Positions 25,415 to 33,942 of a DNA stretch of 64,000 bases are shown here, one piece after another. A model generated the notes under the pieces. That model did no database searches and was not told the origin of the DNA. It was given only the letters and a program-made list of their open reading frames with translations. Each line of letters opens with the position of its first letter. Position 1 is the stretch's first letter. The translations under genes and the position numbers were made by a program. The DNA comes from Streptomyces aurantiacus. GTDB taxonomy: Bacteria; Actinomycetota; Actinomycetes; Streptomycetales; Streptomycetaceae. The DNA lies in contig NZ_CP114283.1 of the NCBI RefSeq assembly GCF_027107535.1, positions 3,410,001-3,474,000 on the forward strand. The letters are read 5' to 3'.

Positions 25415-25993
25415 TCACCGCCCGGACGTGCCCGCGCGCAGCCCGTCCATGACGAGGTCCAGGAGGCGGGCGGCGCGCGGCTGCCAGTCCCCGTGGGGAT
25501 CGAGCTGCCAGAGCCCCGCGATGGCGAGGACGAAGTCGTCCCCGGTCACTCCCGGCCGGATGGTGCCGGCCGCTTCCCCGGCGCGCAGCAGGAGTTCGGC
25601 CGCGGACGTCACCGGGGTGTGCCCCGGTCTTGCGGGGCTGCCCGGTGCGCTGGTGGCCAGCCGGATCGCGTCCGCCAGACCCGCCTTGGTCATGGCGAAC
25701 CGGGCGAGGTGGTCCATCCAGTGCCGCAGGGCCCGGTCGGGCTCATGGCGTGCCAGCAGCTCGGTCGCGGCGTCGGCGACCTGCTGCATCTCGTGACGGT
25801 AGATCTCCAGGACGAGGGCCTCGCGGTTGGGGAAGTTGCGGTAGAACGTGCCCTGCCCGACGCACGCCTTCTTGGCGATCATGCTGAGCGGGGCGTCCGC
25901 GGCGAGCGTCAGCTCGGCCAGGGCCACCGCCAGGATGCGCTCGCGATTGCGCTGCGCGTCCGAGCGCAGGGGTGCGTCCTTCTTCTGCCGCAC
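25415..25993 (-). CDS. TetR family transcriptional regulator
   Basis: 192 residues. The N-terminal HTH (about 12-60) reads SDAQRNRERILAVALAEL, then PLSMIAKKACVGQGTFYRNFPNREALV, with the TetR recognition helix GQGTFYRNF. The C-terminal ligand domain has the SBP-like pattern LRHWMDHLARFAMTKAGLADAIR found in many Streptomyces TetR proteins. The start is GTG 25991-25993, preceded by AAGGAGG. The frame is open far upstream but that part is antisense to the xdh leader. Two GGACA-type palindromes upstream are its likely operators. It could control itself and the divergent molybdenum hydroxylase operon. Confidence 0.92.
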   Translation of the reverse strand: MRQKKDAPLRSDAQRNRERILAVALAELTLAADAPLSMIAKKACVGQGTFYRNFPNREALVLEIYRHEMQQVADAATELLARHEPDRALRHWMDHLARFAMTKAGLADAIRLATSAPGSPARPGHTPVTSAAELLLRAGEAAGTIRPGVTGDDFVLAIAGLWQLDPHGDWQPRAARLLDLVMDGLRAGTSGR

Positions 25994-26038
25994 TCGTCCT
26001 CCTTGCGGGGTTCGTGGCCGAATCCCGTCCTTGCTGAG

Positions 26039-26084
26039 CGGACAAGTGTCCACTACGGTTTTCCGGTGAGCGGACAGCTGTCCG
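26039..26084. promoter_or_regulatory. Twin TetR-type operators
   Basis: CGGACAAGTGTCC (26039-26051) and the perfect 14-bp palindrome CGGACAGCTGTCCG (26071-26084) share GGACA/TGTCC arms and a preceding TGAG. Their centres are about 32 bases apart, roughly three helical turns. Confidence 0.75.
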
Positions 26085-26338
26085 GTTAGGTTCACCTTAG
26101 CGATTGGGTGGCCGGCACGGACAGCGGGGGACGGTCGGCACCGGCCTTCCCTCCTCGCATCCTGCCCGCTGTCGGCCCGCCCTCGCCACACGCGGTGTCG
26201 TCTCCTCCTCCCGCCCGTCTCTCGATTCCCCCTGTCATTCGTCCTTTCCCCTTCGTCTTTCGTCTTTGTGTCTCCTGTTTCCTCCGCCAGCCGGACCGTC
26301 CTCGCGATGTGGTCCGGATCCGCGAAAGAAGGCTGACC
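26085..26338 (+). other. Pyrimidine-rich untranslated leader before the molybdenum hydroxylase operon
   Basis: From about 26195 to 26286 the + strand is predominantly C and T (CTTTC, CGTCTTT and TCCTCC runs), lower in G than the surrounding DNA. No conserved protein is encoded in any frame. The operon promoter and any leader regulation must lie here, but no clear -35/-10 pair was picked out. Confidence 0.5.
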
Positions 26339-26938
26339 ATGGCCCCAGAGTCCTCGTCGACGTACAGCGACATCACCTTGAACATCAACGGGGAGAAGCA
26401 CACGCTCAGCGTCGACCACCGCACCACCCTGCTCGACGCCCTGCGTGAGCGCCTCGACCTGACCGGTACCAAGAAGGGCTGCGACCAGGGGCAGTGCGGC
26501 GCCTGTACGGTCCTGATCGACAAACGCCGGGCCGTCGCCTGCCTGCAACTGGCGGTGGCGGCCGAGGGCCGGGAGATCACCACCATCGAAGGTGTCGCCC
26601 AGGGCGAGCAACTGCACCCCGTACAGCAGGCGTTCCTCGACCTCGACGGCTACCAGTGCGGCTACTGCACGCCCGGCCAGATCTGCTCGGCCGTCGCGGT
26701 GATCGAGGAACACGCGGCCGGCTGGCCGAGCGCCGCCACCGACGACGTACGCCCCGAAGCGGGGCCGCCACCGCTGACCGCCGAGGAGATCCGGGAGCGG
26801 ATGAGCGGCAACCTGTGCCGCTGCGGCGCGTACGTGTCGATCGTGCAGGCGGTCGCCCGCGCGGCCGCGGCCGACGAGCGGACCGCTGGGGCCGCGCAGG
26901 ACACACAGACCGTGAAGCACGAGGAGGCGGCGGCATGA
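26339..26938 (+). CDS. Molybdenum hydroxylase 2Fe-2S subunit (xanthine/aldehyde dehydrogenase, PaoA/YagT-like)
   Basis: 199 residues. The plant-type [2Fe-2S] loop KKGCDQGQCGACTVLI lies near residues 48-63, with its fourth Cys in RAVACLQL. The second, all-helical cluster domain has YQCGYCTPGQICSAVAVI near 105-122 and NLCRCGAYVSIVQAV near 160. It carries electrons from the Mo centre to FAD. There is no Tat signal peptide, unlike periplasmic E. coli PaoA, so the complex should be cytoplasmic. AAGAAGG precedes the ATG. First of four overlapping genes. A 20-residue insertion with acidic and Pro residues separates the last two cysteine motifs. Confidence 0.94.
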   Translation: MAPESSSTYSDITLNINGEKHTLSVDHRTTLLDALRERLDLTGTKKGCDQGQCGACTVLIDKRRAVACLQLAVAAEGREITTIEGVAQGEQLHPVQQAFLDLDGYQCGYCTPGQICSAVAVIEEHAAGWPSAATDDVRPEAGPPPLTAEEIRERMSGNLCRCGAYVSIVQAVARAAAADERTAGAAQDTQTVKHEEAAA

Positions 26939-27927
26939 GGGAATTCGGATATGAGCGCGCCGTCGACGTCTCAGGCGCTCTCGCGCTGCTCGACGCCGAC
27001 CCGGACGCCCGGTTCCTCGGCGGCGGCACCAATCTCGTCGACCTGATGAAGACCGGCGTCGAGCGGCCCGGCCGGCTTGTCGACGTACGTGAACTCCCGC
27101 TGGACCGGATCGAGTCGACCGAGGACGGCGGGCTGCGCATCGGAGCGACCGTCACCAACAGCGACCTCGCGGCCCACCCCGACGTGCGCCGGCGCTACCC
27201 GGCCCTGACCCAGGCGGTGCTGGCCGGCGCCTCCGGGCAGCTGCGCAACATGGCCACCGTCGGCGGCAACCTGCTGCAGCGCACCCGCTGCGGCTACTTC
27301 ACCGACGTGAGCAAGCCGTGCAACAAGCGCGTCCCCGGGAGCGGATGCCCCGCGAGGGAGGGCGAGCACCACAACCACGCGATCCTGGGCGCCTCCGGCC
27401 ACTGCGTGGCCACCCACCCCTCCGACCTGGGGGTGGCGCTGGCGGCCTTCGACGCCGTCGTCTCCTACGAAACGGCGGACGGGCCGGGTCGGTTGCCCTT
27501 CTCCGAGTTCTACCTGCCGGTGGGTGACACCCCGCACCTGGAGACCGCCCTGCCGCCGGGAGCACTGATCACCGGCGTCACCCTGCCGCCCGCCCCGGTG
27601 GCCGCCGCCTCCCGCTACCGAAAGGTGCGCGAGCGGGCCTCGTACGCCTTCGCGATCGGCTCGATCGCCGCCGCACTCGACGCCCGGGACGGCGCCGTAC
27701 AAGAGGTGCGCCTGGCCTTCGGGGCGGTCGCGTCCCGCCCGTGGCGGGCCCGCACGGCCGAACGGGCCCTGACCGGCGGGCCGGCCGACGCCGAGGCCTT
27801 CGCCGCCGCCGCGGACGCCGAACTGGCGGCCGCCAGGCCGCTGCCACACAACGGATACAAGGTGACACTGATGCGCAACCTCGTCGTCGCCGTCCTGAGC
27901 GAACTCGCCGAGGAGGCCGCCCGATGA
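26935..27927 (+). CDS. Molybdenum hydroxylase FAD subunit with extra Fe-S cysteines (PaoB/YagS-like)
   Basis: 330 residues of the CO dehydrogenase flavoprotein type. FAD-binding FLGGGTNLVDLMKTGV lies near residue 31 and GASGQLRNMATVGGNLLQRT near 99. The insertion CGYFTDVSKPCNKRVPGSGC, followed by a Cys in GHCVATHPSD, matches the extra [4Fe-4S] cluster loop of PaoB-type proteins. It passes electrons from the 2Fe-2S subunit to the acceptor. The start ATG overlaps the upstream stop (ATGA), so translation is coupled. Confidence 0.93.
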   Translation: MREFGYERAVDVSGALALLDADPDARFLGGGTNLVDLMKTGVERPGRLVDVRELPLDRIESTEDGGLRIGATVTNSDLAAHPDVRRRYPALTQAVLAGASGQLRNMATVGGNLLQRTRCGYFTDVSKPCNKRVPGSGCPAREGEHHNHAILGASGHCVATHPSDLGVALAAFDAVVSYETADGPGRLPFSEFYLPVGDTPHLETALPPGALITGVTLPPAPVAAASRYRKVRERASYAFAIGSIAAALDARDGAVQEVRLAFGAVASRPWRARTAERALTGGPADAEAFAAAADAELAAARPLPHNGYKVTLMRNLVVAVLSELAEEAAR

Positions 27928-30056
27928 CCACCACCACGACCGGGACCCCGGCCACGAAGAACGCCGTCGGCACCGCCCACACCCGGGTGGAGGGCCGCGA
28001 CAAGGTCACCGGCGCCGCCCGCTACGCGGGAGAGATCCCCTTCGCCGAACTCGCCCACGGCTGGCTGGTGCTGTCGACGGTCACCAGGGGCCGCGTCCTC
28101 TCGGTGGAGAGCGCTCCGGTCCTCGGGATGCCGGGCGTCCTGACCGTCCTGCACCACGGGAACGCCCCGCGGGTCGCGAGCGACTACATCGGCCTGCTCG
28201 GTGTCCCGCCGGACCCGACCGTCGCCGTCTTCCAGCACGACCGCGTGCCGCACGCCGGCTGGCCGGTGGCGCTGGTCGTCGCCGAGACCTCCGAACAGGC
28301 CAGGGAAGCCGCCGAGGCACTGGTGGTGCACTACGAGGAGGAACCGCACGACGTCGACTTCACCGGCGACCACCCGGACGCCCAGCCGGTGACCGGCCCG
28401 AGCGGACCGGGGGTGACGGAGAAGGGGGACCTGGAGGGCGAACTCGCGGCGTCCGCCGTCGTCCTGGACGCCGAGTACACCACGCCGCAGGAGCACCACA
28501 ACGCGATGGAGCCCCACGCGGTGACGGCCCTGTGGGACGGCGGCCGGCTCGAGGTCGTGGACTCCAACCAGGGCACGATGTGGGTCGCGGACGAGCTCGC
28601 GAAGCTCTTCTCGCTCGATCCCGCCTCGGTGCGGGTGCGGTCCGAACATGTCGGCGGCGGCTTCGGGAGCAAGGGCGTCCGCGCCCACCAGGTGTCCGCC
28701 GTGATGGCGGCGACCGTCCTGTCGCGCCCGGTCCGGGTCGTCATGACACGCCGTCAGATGTTCTCGATCGCCGGCTACCGGAGTCCCACGACCCAGCGGA
28801 TCAGGCTCGGCGCCGATGCCGGGGGACGGCTGCGCGCGCTGGAGCACAGCTCCCTGAGCCTCACCTCGACCGTGCACGAGTTCATCGAGTCGAGCGCCGG
28901 TGTGGCACGGGTGATGTACGACGCCCCCGCCCACCGCACCGCCAACCGGGTCGTACGGCTCGACGTGCCCACCCCGACGTGGATGCGTGCTCCCGGAGAG
29001 GCACCCGGGTCGTTCGCGCTGGAGTCGGCGCTCGACGAGCTCGCCGAGAAGTGCGGCATCGACCCGATCGAGCTGCGCATCCGCAACGAACCGGCGCGGG
29101 GCCCGGTGTCCGGCCTGCCGTTCAGCACCCGCAACCTGCCCGCCTGCTTCCGGGAGGGCGCCCGCAGGTTCGGCTGGGCGGACCGCGACCCGCGGCCCGG
29201 GCAGCGCCGGGACGGGCGCTGGCTGCTCGGCACCGGGACGGCGGCGGCATCCTTCTTCGCGGGAGCCGCCCCCTCCACGGCGGCCGCGACCGCGGAGGCC
29301 GACGGCACCTTCACCGTACGGATCAACGCCGCGGACATCGGAACCGGTGCGCGGACGGCGCTCACCCTGGTCGCCGCCGACGCCCTCCAGGTGCCGACCG
29401 ACCGCGTGCGCGTGCGGATCGGCGACAGCGACTTCGGCCCGGCGATGATCGCCGGCGGCTCCATGGGCACCCGCTCGTGGGCCTGGGCGGTCACGGCCGC
29501 GGCCGAGGAACTGCGGGAGCGGCTCGTCCTGAGCGACGGCATTCCGCCCGAGGGCATCACGGTGCGGTCGGACACCACCGAGGCCGTCGGAGCCCTCGCG
29601 CAGAAGGAGCGGCACTCCTTCGGGGCGCAGTTCGCCGAGGCCGCCGTGGACGTGGCCACCGGCGAGGTGCGGGTGCGGCGCATGCTCGGCATCTTCGCCG
29701 CCGGCCGGATCGTCAACCCGCTCACGGCCCGCGGCCAGTTGACCGGCGGGATGATCTGGGGCATCTCCATGGCCCTGCACGAGGAGGCGGTGCGGGACCG
29801 GGCCACGGGCACCCACTACGGCGCCGACCTGGCGGGATACCACGTCGCCACGCACGCCGACGTTCCGCTCGTCGAGGCGGACTGGGTGGACGACCCGGAC
29901 CCGGACGACCCGGTCGGGGTCAAGGGCATCGGGGAGATCGGCATCGTGGGGGCCGCCGCGGCGATCGCCAACGCCGTCTGGCACGCGACCGGTGTACGCC
30001 ACCGCAGCCTGCCCATCCGTCCCGACCGTGTCCTGGAGGCGGGCCCGCATGCTTGA
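27924..30056 (+). CDS. Molybdenum hydroxylase catalytic Mo-binding subunit (PaoC/YagR-like)
   Basis: 710 residues. The N-terminal domain VEGRDKVTGAARYAGEIP is followed by Mo-cofactor-binding regions: NAMEPHAVTALWDG, HVGGGFGSKGVRAHQVSAVMAA, RAPGEAPGSFALESALDELAEK and GGSMGTRSWAWAVTAAA. The catalytic Glu is in GVKGIGEIGIVGAAAAIANAV near the C-terminus. It hydroxylates aldehydes or N-heterocycles such as purines using water as oxygen source; substrate class cannot be decided. ATGA overlap with the FAD subunit. No Arg/Glu purine-site assignment was attempted. Confidence 0.94.
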   Translation: MTTTTTGTPATKNAVGTAHTRVEGRDKVTGAARYAGEIPFAELAHGWLVLSTVTRGRVLSVESAPVLGMPGVLTVLHHGNAPRVASDYIGLLGVPPDPTVAVFQHDRVPHAGWPVALVVAETSEQAREAAEALVVHYEEEPHDVDFTGDHPDAQPVTGPSGPGVTEKGDLEGELAASAVVLDAEYTTPQEHHNAMEPHAVTALWDGGRLEVVDSNQGTMWVADELAKLFSLDPASVRVRSEHVGGGFGSKGVRAHQVSAVMAATVLSRPVRVVMTRRQMFSIAGYRSPTTQRIRLGADAGGRLRALEHSSLSLTSTVHEFIESSAGVARVMYDAPAHRTANRVVRLDVPTPTWMRAPGEAPGSFALESALDELAEKCGIDPIELRIRNEPARGPVSGLPFSTRNLPACFREGARRFGWADRDPRPGQRRDGRWLLGTGTAAASFFAGAAPSTAAATAEADGTFTVRINAADIGTGARTALTLVAADALQVPTDRVRVRIGDSDFGPAMIAGGSMGTRSWAWAVTAAAEELRERLVLSDGIPPEGITVRSDTTEAVGALAQKERHSFGAQFAEAAVDVATGEVRVRRMLGIFAAGRIVNPLTARGQLTGGMIWGISMALHEEAVRDRATGTHYGADLAGYHVATHADVPLVEADWVDDPDPDDPVGVKGIGEIGIVGAAAAIANAVWHATGVRHRSLPIRPDRVLEAGPHA

Positions 30057-31218
30057 CATCGCGGGCGAGCTGACCCGCTGGGCCGAGGAGGGCCGGGACT
30101 TCGCCGTCGCCACCGTCGTGGCCGTCGACGGCAGCGCGCCGCGCGGCCCGGGCGCCGCCCTCGCCGTCGACAGCGAGGGCACGGTCATCGGCTCGGTCTC
30201 CGGCGGCTGCGTGGAAGCGTCGGTGTACGACCTGTGCGTCCAGGCCCTCCAGGACGGCGAGACCGTCCGCGAACGGTTCGGATACAGCGACGAGGACGCC
30301 TTCGCGGTGGGCCTGACCTGCGGCGGGGTCATCGACATCCTGATCACGCCGGTGGACGCGCGGTCGCCCGCCCGCAGGGTGATCCGGTCGGCGCTGTCGG
30401 CCGCCGTCAGGAACGAACCGACGGCCCTCGCCCGGGTCGTCCGAGGCCCGGCCGAACTCCTGGGCAGGGCACTGCTGGTGCACGCCGACGGCTCGTACGA
30501 GGGGTCGTACGGCAGCGGCCCGGGGCCGGACCGGACAGGGCTGGACCGGACGGCGGCGGCCGAGGCACGGGCGATGCTGGATGCCGGACGGACCGGCACC
30601 CTCGACCTCGCGGAGGACGGGTCCCGCTGCCCCGGCGGCCTGACCCTGCTCGTCGAGTCGAGTGTGCCGCCGCCCCGCATGATCGTGTTCGGTGCGATCG
30701 ACTTCGCCGCGGCGCTGGTGCGGGCCGGCAAGTTCCTCGGCTACCACGTGACGGTGTGCGACGCGCGTCCCGTCTTCGCCACCCGGGCCCGCTTCCCCGA
30801 GGCCGACGATCTCGTCGTCGACTGGCCGCACCGCTACCTGCGGCACACCGCGACCGACGCACGCACGGTCCTGTGCGTCCTCACCCACGACGCCAGGTTC
30901 GACGTGCCCCTGCTGACGGAGGCCCTGCGGATGCCGGTCGCGTTCGTCGGGGCGATGGGGTCGCGCCGCACCCACGCGGACCGTGAACGACGCCTGCGTG
31001 AAGTCGGGCTCGGCGAGGACGAGTTGGCCCGGCTCAGGTCGCCGATCGGCCTCGACCTCGGCGCCCGTACGCCCGAGGAGACCGCCCTGTCCATCGCGGC
31101 GGAGATCGTCGCGGCGCGACGCGGTGGAACGGGCGCCCCGCTCACGGGCTCGGCAACGCCGATTCACCGCGACACGGGCCAGCGGAACGTGCCGGCGCGG
31201 GCGGCGCAGGCCGCCTGA
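30049..31218 (+). CDS. XdhC/CoxI family maturation protein
   Basis: 389 residues. The XdhC_CoxI domain near the N-terminus has ATVVAVDGSAPRGPGAALAV, SVSGGCVEASVYD and LTCGGVIDILI. A Rossmann-type domain follows, with MIVFGAIDFAAALVRAGKFLGYHVTVCDARPVFA, HDARFDVPLL and FVGAMGSRRTHADR. XdhC proteins bind and sulfurate the Mo cofactor and insert it into the catalytic subunit. The gene starts 8 bases before the catalytic-subunit stop, which fits a dedicated chaperone. The last 25 residues are not conserved. It ends the operon; the convergent copA stop is 195 bases away. Confidence 0.92.
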   Translation: MLDIAGELTRWAEEGRDFAVATVVAVDGSAPRGPGAALAVDSEGTVIGSVSGGCVEASVYDLCVQALQDGETVRERFGYSDEDAFAVGLTCGGVIDILITPVDARSPARRVIRSALSAAVRNEPTALARVVRGPAELLGRALLVHADGSYEGSYGSGPGPDRTGLDRTAAAEARAMLDAGRTGTLDLAEDGSRCPGGLTLLVESSVPPPRMIVFGAIDFAAALVRAGKFLGYHVTVCDARPVFATRARFPEADDLVVDWPHRYLRHTATDARTVLCVLTHDARFDVPLLTEALRMPVAFVGAMGSRRTHADRERRLREVGLGEDELARLRSPIGLDLGARTPEETALSIAAEIVAARRGGTGAPLTGSATPIHRDTGQRNVPARAAQAA

Positions 31219-31413
31219 AGGCCGGGGAGGGCGGCGGGTGCGGCGAGGCGGTCCGGTGACACGGGCCGCCGGGAGACGTACGAAGGCCGCAGCGACGCCC
31301 CCGCCCGCCCCCGGGGCATGCCGGCATGACCGCCGGACGCGTCGTCCCGGCCGCCGTGGGCCCGCAGCGGCGGGCGAGCGGCGCCGGGGCGGCACGGCGA
31401 TCGTCCGGGGGAG

Positions 31414-33687
31414 TCAGGCGGCCGCCCGGAAGGAGCGCAGCCGCAGGGAGTTGCCGACGACGAAGACGGAGGAGAAGGCCATGGCCGCTCCGGCGATCAT
31501 CGGGTTGAGCAGACCGGCCGCGGCGAGCGGCAGCGCGGCCAGGTTGTAGGCGAAGGCCCAGAACAGGTTCGACCGGATGGTGGTCAGGGTGCGGCGCGCG
31601 AGACGGATCGCGTCGGCCGCCGCACGCAGGTCGCCCCGCACGAGGGTCAGGTCGCCGGCCTCGATCGCGGCGTCCGTCCCGGTGCCCATGGCCAGGCCCA
31701 GGTCTGCCTGCGCCAGGGCGGCCGCGTCGTTGACGCCGTCTCCGACCATCGCGACCGAACGGCCTTCGCCCTGGAGCCGCTTGACGACGTCCGCCTTGTC
31801 CTGGGGCAGCACGTCGGCGACGACGTCCTCGGGTGCGATACCGATCTCGCGGGCGACCGACAGGGCCACGGCCCGGTTGTCGCCGGTCAGCAGGATCGGG
31901 GTCAGGCCGAGCGCCCGCAGCCGTGTGATCGCCTCCGCGCTGGTCTCCTTGACCGCGTCGGCGACCTCGATGACCGCGCGTGCCTCGCCGTCCCAGGCGA
32001 CCGCGACGGCGGTGCGCCCGGCGGACTCGGCATCGGCCCTGGCCGCTGCCAGTCCCGGCGGGAGTTCCATGGCCCACTCACCGAGCAGGCGCTCCCGGCC
32101 GACGAGGACGGCGTGGCCGTCGACGACACCCTGCACCCCGAGTCCGGGAACGTTCGTGAAGTCCTCGGGCGTGGGCAGCGAACCCAGTTCGCGAAGGGCG
32201 CCCTCCGCGACGGCCCGGGCGATCGGATGCTCGGAGGCGTGCTCCAACGCGCCTGCCAGGCGCAGGACTTCGGACTCGTCGGTGTGGGCAGCGGTGTGCA
32301 CGGCCAGCAGCGTCATGCGGCCGGTGGTGACGGTGCCGGTCTTGTCCAGGACGACGGTGTCGACGCGGCGGGTGGTCTCCAGGACCTCGGGGCCCTTGAT
32401 GAGGATGCCGAGCTGGGCGCCGCGGCCGGTGCCGACCATGAGGGCGGTGGGGGTGGCGAGTCCCAGGGCGCAGGGGCAGGCGATGATCAGCACGGCGACG
32501 GCCGCGGTGAAGGCGGCCGTCAGGCCGGATCCGTTGCCCAGCCAGAAGCCGAGCGTGCCCAGCGCCAGGGCGATGACGACCGGTACGAACACGGCGGAGA
32601 TCCTGTCCGCGAGGCGCTGGGCCGCGGCCTTGCCGTTCTGCGCGTCCTCCACCAGCCGCGCCATCCGGGCCAGTTGGGTGTCGGCGCCGACCCGGGTGGC
32701 CTCGACGACCAGGCGGCCGCCCGCGTTGAGCGTGGCGCCGGTGACGTGGTCGCCGGTGGACACCTCCACCGGCACGGACTCACCAGTGAGCATCGAGGCG
32801 TCCACCGCCGAGGATCCCTCGACGACGGTCCCGTCGGTGGCGATCTTCTCGCCGGGGCGCACGAGGAAGCGGTCGCCGGCCACCAGGTCCTCCGTGCGTA
32901 TCAGCTCCTCCCGGTCGCCCCGGAGGACGGTGACCTCCTTGGCGCCCAGGTCCAGCAGCGCCTTCAGCGCGGCACCCGCCCTGCGCTTGGAGCGCGCCTC
33001 GAAGTACCGGCCGGCCAGGATGAAGGCGGTGACCCCGGCGGCGGCCTCCAGGTAGATGTTCCCGGCGCCGTCTCCGCGGGCGATGGTCAGCTCGAAGGGA
33101 TGCGTCATGCCGGGGGTGCCCGCGGTCCCGAGGAACAGGGCCCACAGCGACCACACGAAGGCCGCCGTGGTCCCCACCGAGATCAGGGTGTCCATGGTGG
33201 CCGCCCCGTGCCGGGCGTTGGTGAACGCCGCCTTGTGGAACGGCCAGGCCGCGTACGTCACGACGGGTGCCGCAAGCGTCAGGGACAGCCACTGCCAGTA
33301 CTCGAACTGCAGCGCCGGAACCATCGCCATCGCGACGACCGGGACGGCCAGCACCACGGCGGTGGTCAACCGCTCGCGCAGCGGCCGCAGTTCGTCGTCC
33401 GCCTCCCTCGTGGCCTCGTCGTGTCCGGGTCGCGCGGGTTCGGGGACGGGTTCGTGCGCGGTGTACCCGGTCTTCTCTACGGTGGCTATCAGGTCCTGCA
33501 CCGCGACCTCACCGGTGTGGGTGACCTTGGCCTTCTCGGTGGCGTAGTTGACGGTGGCGGTGACCCCGTCCATGCGGTTGAGCTTCTTCTCGACACGCGC
33601 CGCGCACGAGGCACAGGTCATGCCGCCGATGACGAGTTGCGTCTCAGTACCGGTCGGCGTCCCAGTGCCGGTCGTCGTGGTGGTCAT
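31414..33687 (-). CDS. copA: Copper-translocating P1B-type ATPase
   Basis: 757 residues. One N-terminal heavy-metal domain carries GMTCASC (Cys near 25 and 28). The membrane region ends in the Cu(I) transport motif CPCALG near 403. The cytosolic loop has phosphorylation motif DKTGT near 446, actuator TGES, the HP-type [12 protein letters not shown], and [12 protein letters not shown] hinge. The transport motif marks it as a Cu(I)/Ag(I) exporter; P-type ATPases of this class pump copper out of the cytoplasm. GAGGAG precedes the ATG. No separate copZ or csoR gene is adjacent. The divergent region contains CsoR-like operators. Confidence 0.96.
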   Translation of the reverse strand: MTTTTTGTGTPTGTETQLVIGGMTCASCAARVEKKLNRMDGVTATVNYATEKAKVTHTGEVAVQDLIATVEKTGYTAHEPVPEPARPGHDEATREADDELRPLRERLTTAVVLAVPVVAMAMVPALQFEYWQWLSLTLAAPVVTYAAWPFHKAAFTNARHGAATMDTLISVGTTAAFVWSLWALFLGTAGTPGMTHPFELTIARGDGAGNIYLEAAAGVTAFILAGRYFEARSKRRAGAALKALLDLGAKEVTVLRGDREELIRTEDLVAGDRFLVRPGEKIATDGTVVEGSSAVDASMLTGESVPVEVSTGDHVTGATLNAGGRLVVEATRVGADTQLARMARLVEDAQNGKAAAQRLADRISAVFVPVVIALALGTLGFWLGNGSGLTAAFTAAVAVLIIACPCALGLATPTALMVGTGRGAQLGILIKGPEVLETTRRVDTVVLDKTGTVTTGRMTLLAVHTAAHTDESEVLRLAGALEHASEHPIARAVAEGALRELGSLPTPEDFTNVPGLGVQGVVDGHAVLVGRERLLGEWAMELPPGLAAARADAESAGRTAVAVAWDGEARAVIEVADAVKETSAEAITRLRALGLTPILLTGDNRAVALSVAREIGIAPEDVVADVLPQDKADVVKRLQGEGRSVAMVGDGVNDAAALAQADLGLAMGTGTDAAIEAGDLTLVRGDLRAAADAIRLARRTLTTIRSNLFWAFAYNLAALPLAAAGLLNPMIAGAAMAFSSVFVVGNSLRLRSFRAAA

Positions 33688-33817
33688 GGCTGCTCCTCGT
33701 GGCGGGAGGTGGACGGCCGGGCCCCGGAGCCGGGATCACCCGGGGGCACGGACTCGGGTCCCCGCCTGTACGGTGGGGCCCATATACGGGGTAGGGGTAT
33801 TTCTGCTCCCGACCTGT

Positions 33818-33834
33818 ATACCCCTGGAGGGTAT
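33818..33834. promoter_or_regulatory. CsoR-like operator, copA side
   Basis: ATACCC and GGGTAT are perfect inverted arms around a 5-base CTGGA centre, matching the TACCC/GGGTA pattern bound by actinobacterial CsoR copper repressors. Confidence 0.75.
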
Positions 33835-33857
33835 TAGGCGCAAGCTGCGCAAGAGTC

Positions 33858-33885
33858 TTGACTTAATACCCCCTAGGGGTATGTT
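33858..33885 (+). promoter_or_regulatory. Promoter of the His-rich protein gene with CsoR-like operator in its spacer
   Basis: -35 TTGACT (33858-33863) and -10 TATGTT (33880-33885) are 16 bases apart. The spacer contains a perfect 7-bp inverted repeat, ATACCCC (33866-33872) and GGGGTAT (33876-33882), a CsoR-type site that would block the promoter until copper binds the repressor. Confidence 0.78.
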
Positions 33886-33942
33886 GAAATGCATGGAAGG
33901 GCCCGCACCATGACACGGGCCCCCTGTCCTCGGGAGATGACC

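Noticed and set aside
26086..26100. Iron-box-like TTAGGTTCACCTTAG before the xdh-like operon
   Set aside because: Short, one-sided match beside a TetR operator; no independent support for iron control.
27615..30731. 1038-codon open frame on the minus strand
   Set aside because: Antisense to the molybdenum hydroxylase catalytic and XdhC genes, which carry clear domain motifs; shadow frame.
31317..31328. Perfect 12-bp palindrome CATGCCGGCATG between XdhC and copA genes
   Set aside because: Between convergent stop codons, no promoter nearby and too short for a terminator; probably chance in GC-rich DNA.
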